From contig NZ_MWIO01000019.1 in the NCBI RefSeq assembly GCF_004799035.1, forward strand, positions 1-62,790: 62,790 nucleotides of DNA. Direction: 5' to 3'. Numbering within the stretch: position 1 is the first letter of the stretch; each line of letters begins with the position of its first letter. Source of the stretch: Rhodanobacter lindaniclasticus (GTDB lineage Bacteria; Pseudomonadota; Gammaproteobacteria; Xanthomonadales; Rhodanobacteraceae). The position numbers were made by a program, and so were the translations under genes. The notes under the pieces are model-generated. The model was not told where the DNA came from and searched no databases. It was given only the letters and a program-made list of their open reading frames with translations. Positions 8,285 to 17,143 of the stretch are shown here, one piece after another.

Positions 8285-9466
8285 TCACAACTCGATGCGC
8301 AGCGCCTCCTTCGCGCGCACCGCCTTGGCCACTGCCGCCTCCAGCGTGTCGGCCCGCGCCAGCGTCACCGCCATGCGCCGACGGCCGCTCACCGTGGGCT
8401 TGCCGAACAGGCGCAGCTGCGTGTCCGGCTCGCCCAGCGCCGCGGCCACGCCGTGATAGCGCGGACCCGCGCCGTGGCCTTCCAGCAGCACCGCGCAGGA
8501 CGCCGACGGACCGTACTGGTGGATCACCGGGATCGGCAGGCCCAGGATCGCCCGCGCATGCAGCGCGAACTCGGAGAACTCCTGCGAGATCAGGGTGACC
8601 AGGCCGGTGTCGTGCGGTCGCGGGCTGACCTCGGAGAAGATCACCCGATCGCCCTTGACGAAAAACTCCACGCCGAACACGCCCCAGCCGCCCAGCGCCG
8701 CGGTAACCGCCGCAGCCTGCCGCTGTGCTTCGGCCAGCGCGGCTTCGCTCATCGGCTGCGGCTGCCACGATTCGCGGTAATCGCCGTCCTCCTGCCGATG
8801 GCCGATCGGTGCGCAGAAGCTGACGCCATCGACGTGGCGCACGGTGAGCATGGTGATCTCGTAATCGAAATCGACGAAACCCTCGACGATCACCCGCCCT
8901 TTGCCCGCGCGCCCGCCGGACTGCGCGTACTCCCACGCGTGCTGCAGCTCGTCGGCACCGTGCACCACGCTCTGGCCCTTGCCCGATGAACTCATCACCG
9001 GCTTGATCACGAACGGGTAGCCGATCGCGGCCACCGCTTCGCGGTATTGCGCTTCGTCGTCGCAGAAGCGGTACGGCGAGGTCGGCAGCTGCAGCTCCTC
9101 GGCCGCCAGCTTGCGGATGCCTTCGCGGTCCATGGTCAGCCATGCCGCACGGGCGGTGGGGATCACCCGCTGGCCCTCTTTCTCCAGCTCCAGCAGGGTC
9201 GGCGTGTGGATCGCCTCGATTTCCGGCACCACCAGGTCGGGCCGCTCGGCCTCGATCACCGCACGCAACGCGGCGCCGTCGAGCATGTCGATCACGTGGC
9301 TGCGATGGGCCACCTGCATCGCCGGCGCGTCGGCGTAGCGATCCACCGCAATCACCTCCACCGCGTAGCGCTGCAGCTCGATCGCCACTTCCTTGCCGAG
9401 CTCGCCGGCGCCCAGCAGCATCACGCGCAGGGCATGGTCGGTATGAGGCGTGCCGAATGGCTTCAT
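8285..9466 (-). CDS. purT: Formate-dependent phosphoribosylglycinamide formyltransferase
   Basis: 393 residues, the same length as E. coli PurT. It uses formate and ATP to formylate GAR, the folate-independent alternative to PurN in purine synthesis. Signature blocks: [20 protein letters not shown] (pre-ATP-grasp Rossmann part), [16 protein letters not shown], the ATP-grasp region [32 protein letters not shown], and [23 protein letters not shown] at 9466 has GGAG 8 bases upstream; the frame remains open beyond but without family resemblance. Confidence 0.95.
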   Translation of the reverse strand: MKPFGTPHTDHALRVMLLGAGELGKEVAIELQRYAVEVIAVDRYADAPAMQVAHRSHVIDMLDGAALRAVIEAERPDLVVPEIEAIHTPTLLELEKEGQRVIPTARAAWLTMDREGIRKLAAEELQLPTSPYRFCDDEAQYREAVAAIGYPFVIKPVMSSSGKGQSVVHGADELQHAWEYAQSGGRAGKGRVIVEGFVDFDYEITMLTVRHVDGVSFCAPIGHRQEDGDYRESWQPQPMSEAALAEAQRQAAAVTAALGGWGVFGVEFFVKGDRVIFSEVSPRPHDTGLVTLISQEFSEFALHARAILGLPIPVIHQYGPSASCAVLLEGHGAGPRYHGVAAALGEPDTQLRLFGKPTVSGRRRMAVTLARADTLEAAVAKAVRAKEALRIEL

Positions 9467-9552
9467 CGGGTTCTCCGGTGCGGGCAAACCGGCATTGTAT
9501 GCGGCCGCGCGGGGCGTCCGGCGACGGCGCGCGCGACATGCCGAAAGCCCAC

Positions 9553-9581
9553 TTGCACTAGATATCACTTTGATATCTAAT
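9553..9581 (+). promoter_or_regulatory. Promoter with a palindromic operator filling its spacer
   Basis: A -35 element TTGCAC (9553-9558), 17-base spacer and -10 element TCTAAT (9576-9581) drive the SPFH gene 25 bases downstream. The spacer is occupied by a 9+9 inverted repeat with a 3-base centre (TAGATATCA, 9559-9567; TGATATCTA, 9571-9579). A protein on this site would exclude RNA polymerase, so repression is predicted. The ribbon-helix-helix protein encoded in the same cluster is a candidate binder, but that is inference. Confidence 0.7.
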
Positions 9582-9605
9582 CATCACACCTCTGGGAGAC
9601 TGCTC

Positions 9606-10481
9606 ATGAACGAACATCAAGGTTTTTCCGTCGCCGGCATTCCCTTCGTCGGCTTCTGTCTGGCGCTGGCCGCCATCGGCGTGTGGCTGGTGGTTGGCGC
9701 CATCCACGGCCAGCCGGACGCGCCGCCCCTGGTGCGATTGTTCGGCGGCGTACTGCTGCTGGCGATCGACGGCTTCCTGCTCAAGGGCTTCTTCCAGGTC
9801 GCGCCGAACGAGGGCCAGGTACTGCAGCTGTTCGGCAAGTACGCCGGCACCGTGCGCGTCGAGGGCCTGCGCTGGACCAACCCGTTCTATTCGCGCCAGC
9901 GCATCTCGCTGCGCGTGCGCAACTTCGAGAGCGGCAAGCTCAAGGTCAACGACAACGACGGCAACCCGATCGAGATCGGCGCGGTGGTGGTGTGGCAGGT
10001 GCTGGATACCGCCGAGGCGGTGTTCTGCGTCGACGACTACGAGGACTTCGTGCACATCCAGAGCGAATCCGCGCTGCGGCAGATGGCACAGAGCTACCCC
10101 TACGACGCCCACGACGACGGCAAGCCCTCGCTGCGCAGCCACGGCGAGGTGATCAACAACCATCTGCGCGACGAGATCCAGGCGCGACTGGAGAAGGCCG
10201 GCGTGCAGGTGATCGAGGCGCGCATCAGCCACCTCGCCTACGCCCAGGAAATCGCCCAGGCGATGCTGCAGCGGCAGCAGGCCGGCGCGATCATCGCGGC
10301 ACGCACCCGCATCGTGGAAGGTGCGGTCAGCATGGTCGGCATGGCGCTGGAGCAATTGCGTGCACAGGGCGTCGTGGAACTGGACGAGGAGCGCAAGGCG
10401 ACGATGGTCAGCAACCTGCTGGTGGTGCTCTGCGGCGAACGCGGCACCCAGCCCGTGCTGAACACCGGCACCTTGTACTGA
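9606..10481 (+). CDS. SPFH/stomatin-domain membrane protein
   Basis: 291 residues. Two hydrophobic stretches (about 10-33 and 45-62) form a membrane hairpin; then an SPFH/band-7 domain follows ([60 protein letters not shown]). SPFH proteins oligomerise in membranes and scaffold or regulate proteases. Here the next two genes encode a ribbon-helix-helix protein and a CPBP membrane protease on the same strand with tiny gaps, so a functional trio is likely. GGGAG precedes the ATG. Confidence 0.88.
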   Translation: MNEHQGFSVAGIPFVGFCLALAAIGVWLVVGAIHGQPDAPPLVRLFGGVLLLAIDGFLLKGFFQVAPNEGQVLQLFGKYAGTVRVEGLRWTNPFYSRQRISLRVRNFESGKLKVNDNDGNPIEIGAVVVWQVLDTAEAVFCVDDYEDFVHIQSESALRQMAQSYPYDAHDDGKPSLRSHGEVINNHLRDEIQARLEKAGVQVIEARISHLAYAQEIAQAMLQRQQAGAIIAARTRIVEGAVSMVGMALEQLRAQGVVELDEERKATMVSNLLVVLCGERGTQPVLNTGTLY

Positions 10482-10484
10482 CCC

Positions 10485-10676
10485 GTGGCCGGCGAGAAAA
10501 AAGCCTACCCCCTGCGCATCAGCGCGGCCGTGCTCGACGCCATGCAACGCTGGTCGGACGACGAGCTGCGCAGCGTCAACGCCCAGATCGAGTACGTGCT
10601 GCGCGAGGCATTGCGCAAGGCCGGCCGGCTCAAGGCCGGCCCGACCCGGCCGACGCCGGACGACGACACGGACTGA
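10485..10676 (+). CDS. Arc-like ribbon-helix-helix protein
   Basis: A 63-residue protein with GTG start 3 bases after the SPFH stop. The sequence [20 protein letters not shown] followed by [15 protein letters not shown] is a classic MetJ/Arc ribbon-helix-helix: a short beta strand contacting DNA and two helices for dimerisation. Such proteins are small repressors or antitoxins. With the palindrome in the promoter just upstream of the cluster, autoregulation is the simplest guess; there is no recognisable toxin gene beside it. Confidence 0.78.
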   Translation: MAGEKKAYPLRISAAVLDAMQRWSDDELRSVNAQIEYVLREALRKAGRLKAGPTRPTPDDDTD

Positions 10677-10700
10677 CCCCACCCGTCACCGGAGCGCCCC

Positions 10701-11474
10701 ATGTCCACCCATCCGACCAACCCGTCGGCCAGCGGCCCGCACCTGAAACTCGCCGCGTTGTTCGGCATCGCCGGCGCACTGGCCACGCTGGCACTGATGC
10801 CATATCTGCTGGCGCTGGTGCCGACACAGCTCGCCGCGCTGCACTGGCCGCAGCCGGCCCTCGTGCTGACGCAGGTGGGAGCGACCGGCGTGCTGTGCTG
10901 GTTGCTCGGCTGGGCGGGTCTGCGCCTGGGCGCGCCGTACGGGCTCGACGCGCCGTGGCTGCGCGCCTGGGTATACCGGCAGCCGCACGATCCGGCGCGG
11001 CGTTCGCGCTGGTCACTGGCCGCGCTGCTTGGCGTACTTGCGGCGCTGGGCGTGAGCGGCCTGTCGCTGCTCGGCCCGCAGCCCGCCCACACCGAGACCA
11101 CCATTGCGGCGTGGCGCGGTGCGCTGGCGCTGCTCTACGGCGGCGTGGTGGAGGAAGTGCTGTGCCGCCTGTTCCCGATCGGCGCCCTGGTCTGGCTGCT
11201 GGCACGCGGCAACAGACGCGTGGCGCCGCCGTGGATGTTCATGCTGGCGATCGTGCTAGCCGCGCTGCTGTTCGGCGCCGGCCACCTGCCCGCCGCACAC
11301 GCCGCCGGCATGCTCGGCACCCCGCTGCTGGTGGCGCGCATCGTGCTGCTCAACGCCGTGATCGGCATCGTCAACGGCAGTCTGTTCTGGAAATACGGAC
11401 TGGAGCACGCGATGCTCGCGCACTTCTGCGCCGACGTGGTGCTGCACGTAGCCCTTCCGCTGATCGGCACCTGA
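10701..11474 (+). CDS. CPBP-family intramembrane glutamic protease
   Basis: 257 residues with about 7-8 hydrophobic segments. The CAAX-protease/bacteriocin-processing (Abi/CPBP, Rce1-like) motifs are present: EEVLCRLFPI (tandem Glu and Arg), LLFGAGHLPA (His) and HAMLAHFCADVVLH (His and Asn/Asp region). These residues form the intramembrane catalytic site. Bacterial members process membrane proteins or are linked to bacteriocin immunity. Third gene of the SPFH cluster, 24 bases after the ribbon-helix-helix gene; ends 3 bases before a convergent gene. Confidence 0.85.
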   Translation: MSTHPTNPSASGPHLKLAALFGIAGALATLALMPYLLALVPTQLAALHWPQPALVLTQVGATGVLCWLLGWAGLRLGAPYGLDAPWLRAWVYRQPHDPARRSRWSLAALLGVLAALGVSGLSLLGPQPAHTETTIAAWRGALALLYGGVVEEVLCRLFPIGALVWLLARGNRRVAPPWMFMLAIVLAALLFGAGHLPAAHAAGMLGTPLLVARIVLLNAVIGIVNGSLFWKYGLEHAMLAHFCADVVLHVALPLIGT

Positions 11475-11477
11475 CGA

Positions 11478-11897
11478 TCAACGCGTGTTGGCGGTGACCG
11501 GCTGCAACTGCGGCAGCTTCAGCAGGCGCACCTTCGGATGTTGCCCGCCCATCACGAACAGCCACGGCCCCTGCAGCACGATCGATTGCACAGGCGGCAC
11601 GCCGTCTTCGGCGCCGAGACGTTGCAGCGGCCGGCCGTCGCTGGCGTCGTAGACGACCAGCTCGCGCGTCTGCGGATCGACCACCAGCAGCCAGTCGTGT
11701 CCGGCGCCCTGCCAGTGCACCAGCTGGTTTGCCGCGGGAAGTTCCGTCGTTTCATCGGACGCCGGCAGCCACGACCACAGCAGGATCGCCGACAGCACGA
11801 CCAGCAGCACGATGCCGGGCCGGCGCAGACGCTGCAGCAAGCGCCCGGGCCACACGGCCGTTCCGGATGAATGGCGAAGGGCTATGCGCATGTCCAT
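11478..11897 (-). CDS. Hypothetical single-pass membrane protein
   Basis: About 139 residues, not recognised. A basic N-terminus is followed by one hydrophobic helix (PGIVLLVVLSAILLWSWLP, about residues 27-45) and a soluble C-terminal part with beta-rich repeats reminiscent of a single propeller-like blade (DWLLVVDPQTRELVVYDA, QSIVLQGPWLFVMGG), likely periplasmic. Start uncertain: ATG at 11897 or the in-frame ATG at 11891. Convergent with the CPBP gene and 49 bases downstream of the DUF423 gene on the same strand. Confidence 0.6.
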   Translation of the reverse strand: MDMRIALRHSSGTAVWPGRLLQRLRRPGIVLLVVLSAILLWSWLPASDETTELPAANQLVHWQGAGHDWLLVVDPQTRELVVYDASDGRPLQRLGAEDGVPPVQSIVLQGPWLFVMGGQHPKVRLLKLPQLQPVTANTR

Positions 11898-11946
11898 GCC
11901 GCCACCATCGCCGTCGACGATGACCGCCGCATGACACTTGCCGACA

Positions 11947-12324
11947 CTATTCGTGACGCGGACGCAGCGCCCAGCCCAGCGCCAGCCAGCCGACCACGAA
12001 GGCCAGCCCGCCGAACGGCGTGATGATCCCGACCCAGCGCGGCGCCCCCAGTGCGAGCGCGTACAGGCTGCCACTGAACAGCACGATGCCCGCGGCAAAC
12101 GCCGCCCTCGCCACGCGCGCGCCGCGGCCGCGGCCGAGCGCCACGGCGAGCGCCAAGGCCAGCGCGTGCCAGGCGTGGTATTCCACCGCGGTATGCCACA
12201 GCTCGACGGTGCGGGCGTCCAGCACGCCACGCAAGGCATGCGCGCCGAACGCGCCCAGCAGCACTGCGCTGGCGCCGGCGATACCGACCAGCAAGGCCGT
12301 GGCGAGGTGGGCAGGTTGTCGCAT
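11947..12324 (-). CDS. DUF423 family membrane protein (YgdD-like)
   Basis: A 125-residue protein with four hydrophobic helices. The N-terminal motif LVGIAGASAVLLGAFGAHAL and the middle segment WHTAVEYHAWHALALALA are characteristic of DUF423 (E. coli YgdD), whose function is not established. GGGAG lies before the ATG at 12324. It is divergent from the sco gene across 82 bases. Confidence 0.88.
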   Translation of the reverse strand: MRQPAHLATALLVGIAGASAVLLGAFGAHALRGVLDARTVELWHTAVEYHAWHALALALAVALGRGRGARVARAAFAAGIVLFSGSLYALALGAPRWVGIITPFGGLAFVVGWLALGWALRPRHE

Positions 12325-12406
12325 CGGCGGCGAATCTCCCGCACCGTCGGCGCGGTGGCGCGGCCGGTGTCGTATGCTTGAACGGATGAAGCTGCAGGAT
12401 TCTCGC

Positions 12407-13021
12407 ATGAAGTCACCCCGCACCCGCCTTGCCGCCCTGCTCGCGCTGCTGGTCGCCGGCGTGCTGCTCGCCGGTTGCCACGGCGCGACGCCGCTGCCGT
12501 TCCGCCTGACCGACCTCACCGGCCACATGCCGCAGCTCGAGTTCAACCTGACCAGCGACGAGAACAAGCCGGTGTCCGCCGTGGACTACCGCGGCAAGGT
12601 GGTGTTGCTGTTCTTCGGCTATACCCATTGCCCGGACGTCTGCCCGCTGACCATGGCCCAGCTGCACGTGGTGATGAAGAAGCTGGGCGCACAGGCTGAC
12701 GGCGCGCGCATACTGTTCGTCAGCGTCGACCCGGCGCGGGACACGCCGGCCGTGCTGCACGGCTACGTCAACGCCTTCGACAAGCACGCGATCGGCCTCA
12801 CCGGCACGCCGCGCGCGGTCGAGGCGCTGGTCAAGCGCTACCGTTCCGCGTTCACCCGCGAGCCGTCCGGCAAGGACGGCAACTACGAGGTGAGCCACAG
12901 CTCGGCGATCTACGTGTTCGACCGCGACGGCAACCCGCGCGTGCTGTATACCCCTGCCGACAAGCAGGACGATCTGGTGCACGACCTGCAACTGCTGCTC
13001 GACCAGGGAGCACCGACATGA
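12407..13021 (+). CDS. SCO1/SenC copper chaperone lipoprotein
   Basis: 204 residues with a lipoprotein signal (hydrophobic helix ending LLAGC, Cys at residue 24) and a thioredoxin-like SCO domain: LLFFGYTHCPDVCPLTM contains the CxxxC copper site and VSHSSAIYVFD provides the third ligand His. SCO proteins deliver or reduce copper for the CuA site of cytochrome c oxidase. The next gene overlaps by ATGA and encodes another periplasmic copper chaperone. ATG 12407 was chosen because the signal begins there; ATGs at 12374 and 12386 are possible. Confidence 0.9.
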   Translation: MKSPRTRLAALLALLVAGVLLAGCHGATPLPFRLTDLTGHMPQLEFNLTSDENKPVSAVDYRGKVVLLFFGYTHCPDVCPLTMAQLHVVMKKLGAQADGARILFVSVDPARDTPAVLHGYVNAFDKHAIGLTGTPRAVEALVKRYRSAFTREPSGKDGNYEVSHSSAIYVFDRDGNPRVLYTPADKQDDLVHDLQLLLDQGAPT

Positions 13022-13494
13022 AGCACGCCCGCCTGTTCGCCCTGCTCGCCGGACTGTCGCTGGCCGCCGGCGTGCATGCCGCGGCCGCCGACCAGGTGCA
13101 CGCCAGCCACGCCTGGATTCGCGTGTTGCCCGGCGCGTTGCCGGCCGGCGGTTACGTCACGCTGGAAAACCGCGGCGACCAGCCGGTTGCGCTGACCGGC
13201 GCGCGCAGCACGGCATACGCGGAAGTGATGTTGCACCACAGCTCGACCCAGGGCGGCGTGAGCCGCATGGCGATGGTCGAGTCGTTGCCGATTCCCGCGC
13301 ACGGCAGTGTCGTGCTGGCTCCCGGTGGCTACCACCTGATGCTGATGAAACCGGCCGCGGCGGTGTTGCCCGGCAATCAGGTGCAACTGCAACTGCAATT
13401 CGACGACGGCAGCAGCCTGCCGGTCGACTTTCTCGCCCGCCCCGCCAATGCGCTGGGCGACGAGGCACCCGCACCCGCCCATTCCGGGCACTGA
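13018..13494 (+). CDS. PCu(A)C periplasmic copper chaperone
   Basis: 158 residues with a Sec signal peptide (LFALLAGLSLAAGVHAAAA) and the PCuAC fold. The copper-binding pattern H-x10-M-x21-H-x-M is matched by MLHHSSTQGGVSRMAMV and GGYHLMLMKP. PCuAC proteins hold Cu(I) in the periplasm and work with SCO to assemble the CuA centre of cytochrome oxidase. Overlap with the sco stop codon indicates coupled translation. The tail ends in a His-containing AHSGH. Confidence 0.9.
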   Translation: MKHARLFALLAGLSLAAGVHAAAADQVHASHAWIRVLPGALPAGGYVTLENRGDQPVALTGARSTAYAEVMLHHSSTQGGVSRMAMVESLPIPAHGSVVLAPGGYHLMLMKPAAAVLPGNQVQLQLQFDDGSSLPVDFLARPANALGDEAPAPAHSGH

Positions 13495-13504
13495 CCGAAC
13501 CGGC

Positions 13505-14368
13505 TCAGTCGTGCGCGCTGCCGGCAATCACCGCCGACTGCAGCGGCTTGCGCGGGAGGCGCCCGTTGCGTGACAGCCGCATCCAGTGGCGCAGCGCGAT
13601 CAGGCCGCCGACCGATTCGATCAGCGCCGCCGGCACCCAGGTGATCAGGCCGCCCACCATCTGCCCGGTCAACACGTTGAAGGTGAACGCGCGGCCGCAG
13701 ATCTCGAAGATCGGGTAGAGATCCGTGCGCGAGAACGTGATGATCGCGCCGGCCAGGATCTGCGGCGTCATGGTGATCGCCGGCGACAGCACGCGCATGC
13801 CCGCCACCATCCGCCCCGGCGGATGCGGGCGGTGATCGAGCACCAGCGCCCAGTAGCTGAAGCCGCTGAGCAGCATCGTCCAGTTCATGAAGCGGTATAC
13901 GCGCCAGTCCAGCATCGCCAGCGTCTGCAGGCTCGGGATCAGCCAGATCAGCACGAACACCACGAACAGCACGGTGACGATCGTGGGGTTCAGCAGCACG
14001 CCCATCACCGACCGCCAAGGCCACGACTGCTGCAGCGGCCGCAGCCATCGCGTTCGCCACGCCAGCGGCAGGCCGGCGCGCAGCGCGCTGGCCGGATAGG
14101 CGATGACGATCAGCAGCGGCGCCAGATGATGCAGCAGCAACTGCTGCAGGCGATGCATGAAGAACTCATGCTCGGCGTAGTAATCAAGATAGGTGTGCAG
14201 CGACAGGTAGATGATCGCCATGCCGATCCAGAACGCCAGCCGGCGGCTGAGCGGCACCTGCAAGCGGCGGCTGCCACGCCAGTACAGCACGCAGGCCAGC
14301 ACGAACGTGGCCAGGAACAGCCACGAAAACTCCCAAGGCACCACCCATTTCAACAGCGTTGCAATCAC
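13505..14368 (-). CDS. CtaG-like (caa3-type) cytochrome c oxidase assembly protein
   Basis: About 287 residues with roughly seven membrane helices. It matches the CtaG_Caa3 family (TYLDYYAEHEFFMHRLQQLLLH region, HLAPLLIVIAYP, WALVLDHRPHPPG, MTPQILAGAIITFSRTDLYP), membrane proteins needed for cytochrome oxidase biogenesis and linked to copper. It is convergent with the sco-PCuAC pair, so three copper/oxidase assembly genes sit together. Only GTG starts are available: 14368, preceded by a purine-rich GGAAGCAGG, is preferred over 14416. Confidence 0.82.
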   Translation of the reverse strand: MIATLLKWVVPWEFSWLFLATFVLACVLYWRGSRRLQVPLSRRLAFWIGMAIIYLSLHTYLDYYAEHEFFMHRLQQLLLHHLAPLLIVIAYPASALRAGLPLAWRTRWLRPLQQSWPWRSVMGVLLNPTIVTVLFVVFVLIWLIPSLQTLAMLDWRVYRFMNWTMLLSGFSYWALVLDHRPHPPGRMVAGMRVLSPAITMTPQILAGAIITFSRTDLYPIFEICGRAFTFNVLTGQMVGGLITWVPAALIESVGGLIALRHWMRLSRNGRLPRKPLQSAVIAGSAHD

Positions 14369-14488
14369 GATCGGCCTGCTTCCACGTCCGTCAGCGCCGG
14401 CATGACCGGCGACCACCGCCCAGCATAGTGCGCCGCACCGGTGACGTCTGCCCTGCCGCGGACGGCCGCTTGCGGCAGATTGCCGCCA

Positions 14489-16405
14489 TCAGCGTCGACG
14501 CCGGCTGTGGCGGGTGCGGCGCCAGCCGTACAGCAGACCGATCAGCACCACCAGCGCAGGCACCAGCACGATGTTGATCACCTTCACGCGCAGGCCCAGC
14601 GCGTCGATCTCGGCGTTGAGCTGGTGCTGCACGTCGCGCAGCTCCTTGTTGATGGCAAGCTGGCGCTGGCGGAACTGCTCGATCTCGCGGCGCTGTTCGG
14701 GGGTGACCGTGCTCGAGCGCACGCCCTTGGCCGGCTGCAGTTCGTCCAGTCGGCGGCGGGTATCGGCCAGCTCCTTCTCCAGCTCCTGTTCCTTCTGCAG
14801 GAACTTCTGGTCCGCCACGTTGCGCAGCGCCTGCACCCGGGTGAACGGTCGTTGCGAGGTGGAGCGCGCGCGGATCGACAGCAGCGCCGAGGAGCCGCTG
14901 AGGTTGTCCACCAGATTGGTGATGAAATCCCCGTTGTTGGCGAAGATCCGCACCATGGCCTGGCCCAGCATGGTCTGCGGCTCCACCCACAGTCGGTCGC
15001 TGAGCACGTCGGTGTCGGCGATCAGCACTACCTCGGCGTCGGGCGCCGAATGGGCGCGATGACCCGGTTCGTTCGCCTTCTCCGGGAAGGCGCTGGCGAA
15101 GGTGCCGCGCAGCCGCGCTGCCAGCACGTAGTGCACGTTGTCCGCCTTGTAACCTTCGAGCAGGCTGGTGGGGTCGCTGCTGGCATCGGTGACCCGCTGG
15201 ACCGGCACCTGCTCGGCGTCGGCGCTGCTCTGCAACAGCGGGATCAGGCGCGTGCGGGCGGTGCGCGCGAGATCGAAATGGCCGATGCTGGAAACGTTGA
15301 TGCGCTGCAGGCTGGCGGTCACCGGGTCGTTGCGGTTGAGCTCCTGGTCGCCCAGCCCGAGCATCGCCGGATGGTTGAGGCTGCTGCCGGCCAGCTCGAT
15401 CTGCAGGCCACGGCTGCGATCCAGTACCACCTGCCCCGGCTGGTATTCCACGCCCCACGCGGCGAACAGCCGAGGCAGGTCCGACGCGTGGGCGGGCAAG
15501 CCGCTGATCCCGGGGGTGAACGGCGTGGCGTCGAGCTCGGCATCCGGGTCGACGAACACGACCAGGTGGCCGCCACGCATCACATACTGGTCGATCGCGT
15601 ATTGCGCCGCTTGCGGCAGCTCCTTGGGGTGGATCAGCAGCAACACCTTCAATTGGTCATCCACGTGCTGCAGCGTCGTCGCGTCGAGCGTCTTCAGCTC
15701 GAACAGCTGGCTCAGCTGCTGCATCACCGCCCATGGCTGTTCGCCCAGCGCCAGGTCGCCCTGCACCGGCAGCGAACCGAGCACGCCGATCGCCGGCTTG
15801 CGCACCTGGTTCAGCTCGTACAGCAGCTTGGCGATGTCGTATTCGAGAAAGGTCTCGCGCGAGGGATCGAAGAACGCGATCGAGAGCGATTTTTCCGCCG
15901 CGGCCTCGTCTTCCGCACCATGCGGCTCGCCCGGCGGCATGACGCTGCCGGCCAGTCCGAAGAACACCCGCTCGCCGTTGCTGCCGCCATTGGCGGCAAT
16001 CAGCCCGCTGCCCTCCGCACCGGCCTCGTCGTCCGAATAGGGCACCGGGTCGATGACGCGCAGGCGGATGCGCCCGTGCGAGCGCGCCACCATCTCCTGC
16101 AGCATCTCGTTGACGCGCTGCTCGTAGCTGCGCAGCTTGGGCAGGTCGCGGGTAGCGTGTTCGGAGAAGTACAGGGTCAGCTGCAGCGGCCGTTGCAGGC
16201 TGTCGACAATGTGCCGCGTGCCTGGCGTGAGCGTGTAGAGCTGGTCGGCGGTCAGGTCGATCCGCGTGGCATGCAGCCAGCGGCTGCTGGCCACCACCAG
16301 TGGCACCATCACCAGCACCAGCGTCACCAGGCCGGCGTACAGCCAGCTGCTGCGGGTCAGGTGCAGGGGCGTGGTGAACGACCGGGGCAGGCGCAGGCGG
16401 GGCAT
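14489..16405 (-). CDS. GldG-family ABC exporter component
   Basis: 638 residues. One N-terminal membrane helix (about residues 23-42), a large periplasmic region with the ABC_transp_aux/GldG pattern (RIDLTADQLYTLTPGTRHIV at the start, YVMRGGHLVVFVDPDAE, VVLIADTDVLSDRLW), a long coiled coil (KEQELEKELADTRRRLDELQ) and a C-terminal helix. GldG is the auxiliary subunit of Gld-type ABC systems, known from gliding Bacteroidetes but widespread with unknown cargo. Third gene of a three-gene operon, 3 bases after the permease. Confidence 0.85.
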   Translation of the reverse strand: MPRLRLPRSFTTPLHLTRSSWLYAGLVTLVLVMVPLVVASSRWLHATRIDLTADQLYTLTPGTRHIVDSLQRPLQLTLYFSEHATRDLPKLRSYEQRVNEMLQEMVARSHGRIRLRVIDPVPYSDDEAGAEGSGLIAANGGSNGERVFFGLAGSVMPPGEPHGAEDEAAAEKSLSIAFFDPSRETFLEYDIAKLLYELNQVRKPAIGVLGSLPVQGDLALGEQPWAVMQQLSQLFELKTLDATTLQHVDDQLKVLLLIHPKELPQAAQYAIDQYVMRGGHLVVFVDPDAELDATPFTPGISGLPAHASDLPRLFAAWGVEYQPGQVVLDRSRGLQIELAGSSLNHPAMLGLGDQELNRNDPVTASLQRINVSSIGHFDLARTARTRLIPLLQSSADAEQVPVQRVTDASSDPTSLLEGYKADNVHYVLAARLRGTFASAFPEKANEPGHRAHSAPDAEVVLIADTDVLSDRLWVEPQTMLGQAMVRIFANNGDFITNLVDNLSGSSALLSIRARSTSQRPFTRVQALRNVADQKFLQKEQELEKELADTRRRLDELQPAKGVRSSTVTPEQRREIEQFRQRQLAINKELRDVQHQLNAEIDALGLRVKVINIVLVPALVVLIGLLYGWRRTRHSRRRR

Positions 16406-16408
16406 CGG

Positions 16409-17143
16409 TCAGCGCGTCCGTTTGAGGTCGAGCAGCAACACGCCGGCGATCAGCCAGCCCAACGTGCTGAGCACGAAGTACAGCAGGTCGCGCAGGTCGA
16501 GCACGCCGCGCGAGATCGCCTCGAAATGGCGCAGCATCGAAAGATGCGCCACGGCGTTGATCAGGCGCCGGGGCAGCGCACCCTGGAAGAAGTCCAGCAC
16601 CTGCGGCTGACCGGCCAGGATCAGCAGCACGCAGACCAGCGCGGTCAGGATGAAGGCCACCACCTGGCTGCGCGTCAGCGCCGACAGGCACGCCCCGATG
16701 GCGATGAAGTTGCCGGCCATCAGCCAGCTGCCCAGGTAGCCGGCCAGGATCACGCCGTTGTCCGGCGCGCCCAGGTAGTTGACGGTGATCCAGATCGGGA
16801 AGGTCAGCCCCAACGCCAGCCCGATGAACAGCCAGGCGGCGAGGAACTTGCCCAGCATCGCCTGCCACAGCGTCAGCGGCAGGGTCAGCAGCAGCTCCAG
16901 CGTGCCGCCCTTGGCCTCCTCGGCCCACATGCGCATGGTGATCGCGGGCACCAGGATCAGGTACAGCCACGGATGCATCACGAAGAACGGCTGCAGGTCG
17001 GCCTGCCCCCGTTCGTAGAAATCGCCGACGTAGAAGGTGAGGATGCCCGCGAGCACCAGGAAGATCACCAGGAAGACGTAGGCCACCGGCGTCACGAAGT
17101 AACTGCCCAGCTCGCGTCGCATGACCGCGCCGACGGGGCTCAT
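16409..17143 (-). CDS. ABC transporter permease (GldF/ABC-2 type)
   Basis: 244 residues with six hydrophobic helices, starting with VMRRELGSYFVTPVAYVFLV, a common opening of GldF/NosY-type ABC-2 permeases, and containing MRMWAEEAKGGTLELLLTLP, a diagnostic block. It should form the membrane channel of the exporter with the ATPase encoded immediately upstream (ATGA overlap at 17140-17143) and the GldG-like subunit downstream. Confidence 0.88.
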   Translation of the reverse strand: MSPVGAVMRRELGSYFVTPVAYVFLVIFLVLAGILTFYVGDFYERGQADLQPFFVMHPWLYLILVPAITMRMWAEEAKGGTLELLLTLPLTLWQAMLGKFLAAWLFIGLALGLTFPIWITVNYLGAPDNGVILAGYLGSWLMAGNFIAIGACLSALTRSQVVAFILTALVCVLLILAGQPQVLDFFQGALPRRLINAVAHLSMLRHFEAISRGVLDLRDLLYFVLSTLGWLIAGVLLLDLKRTR

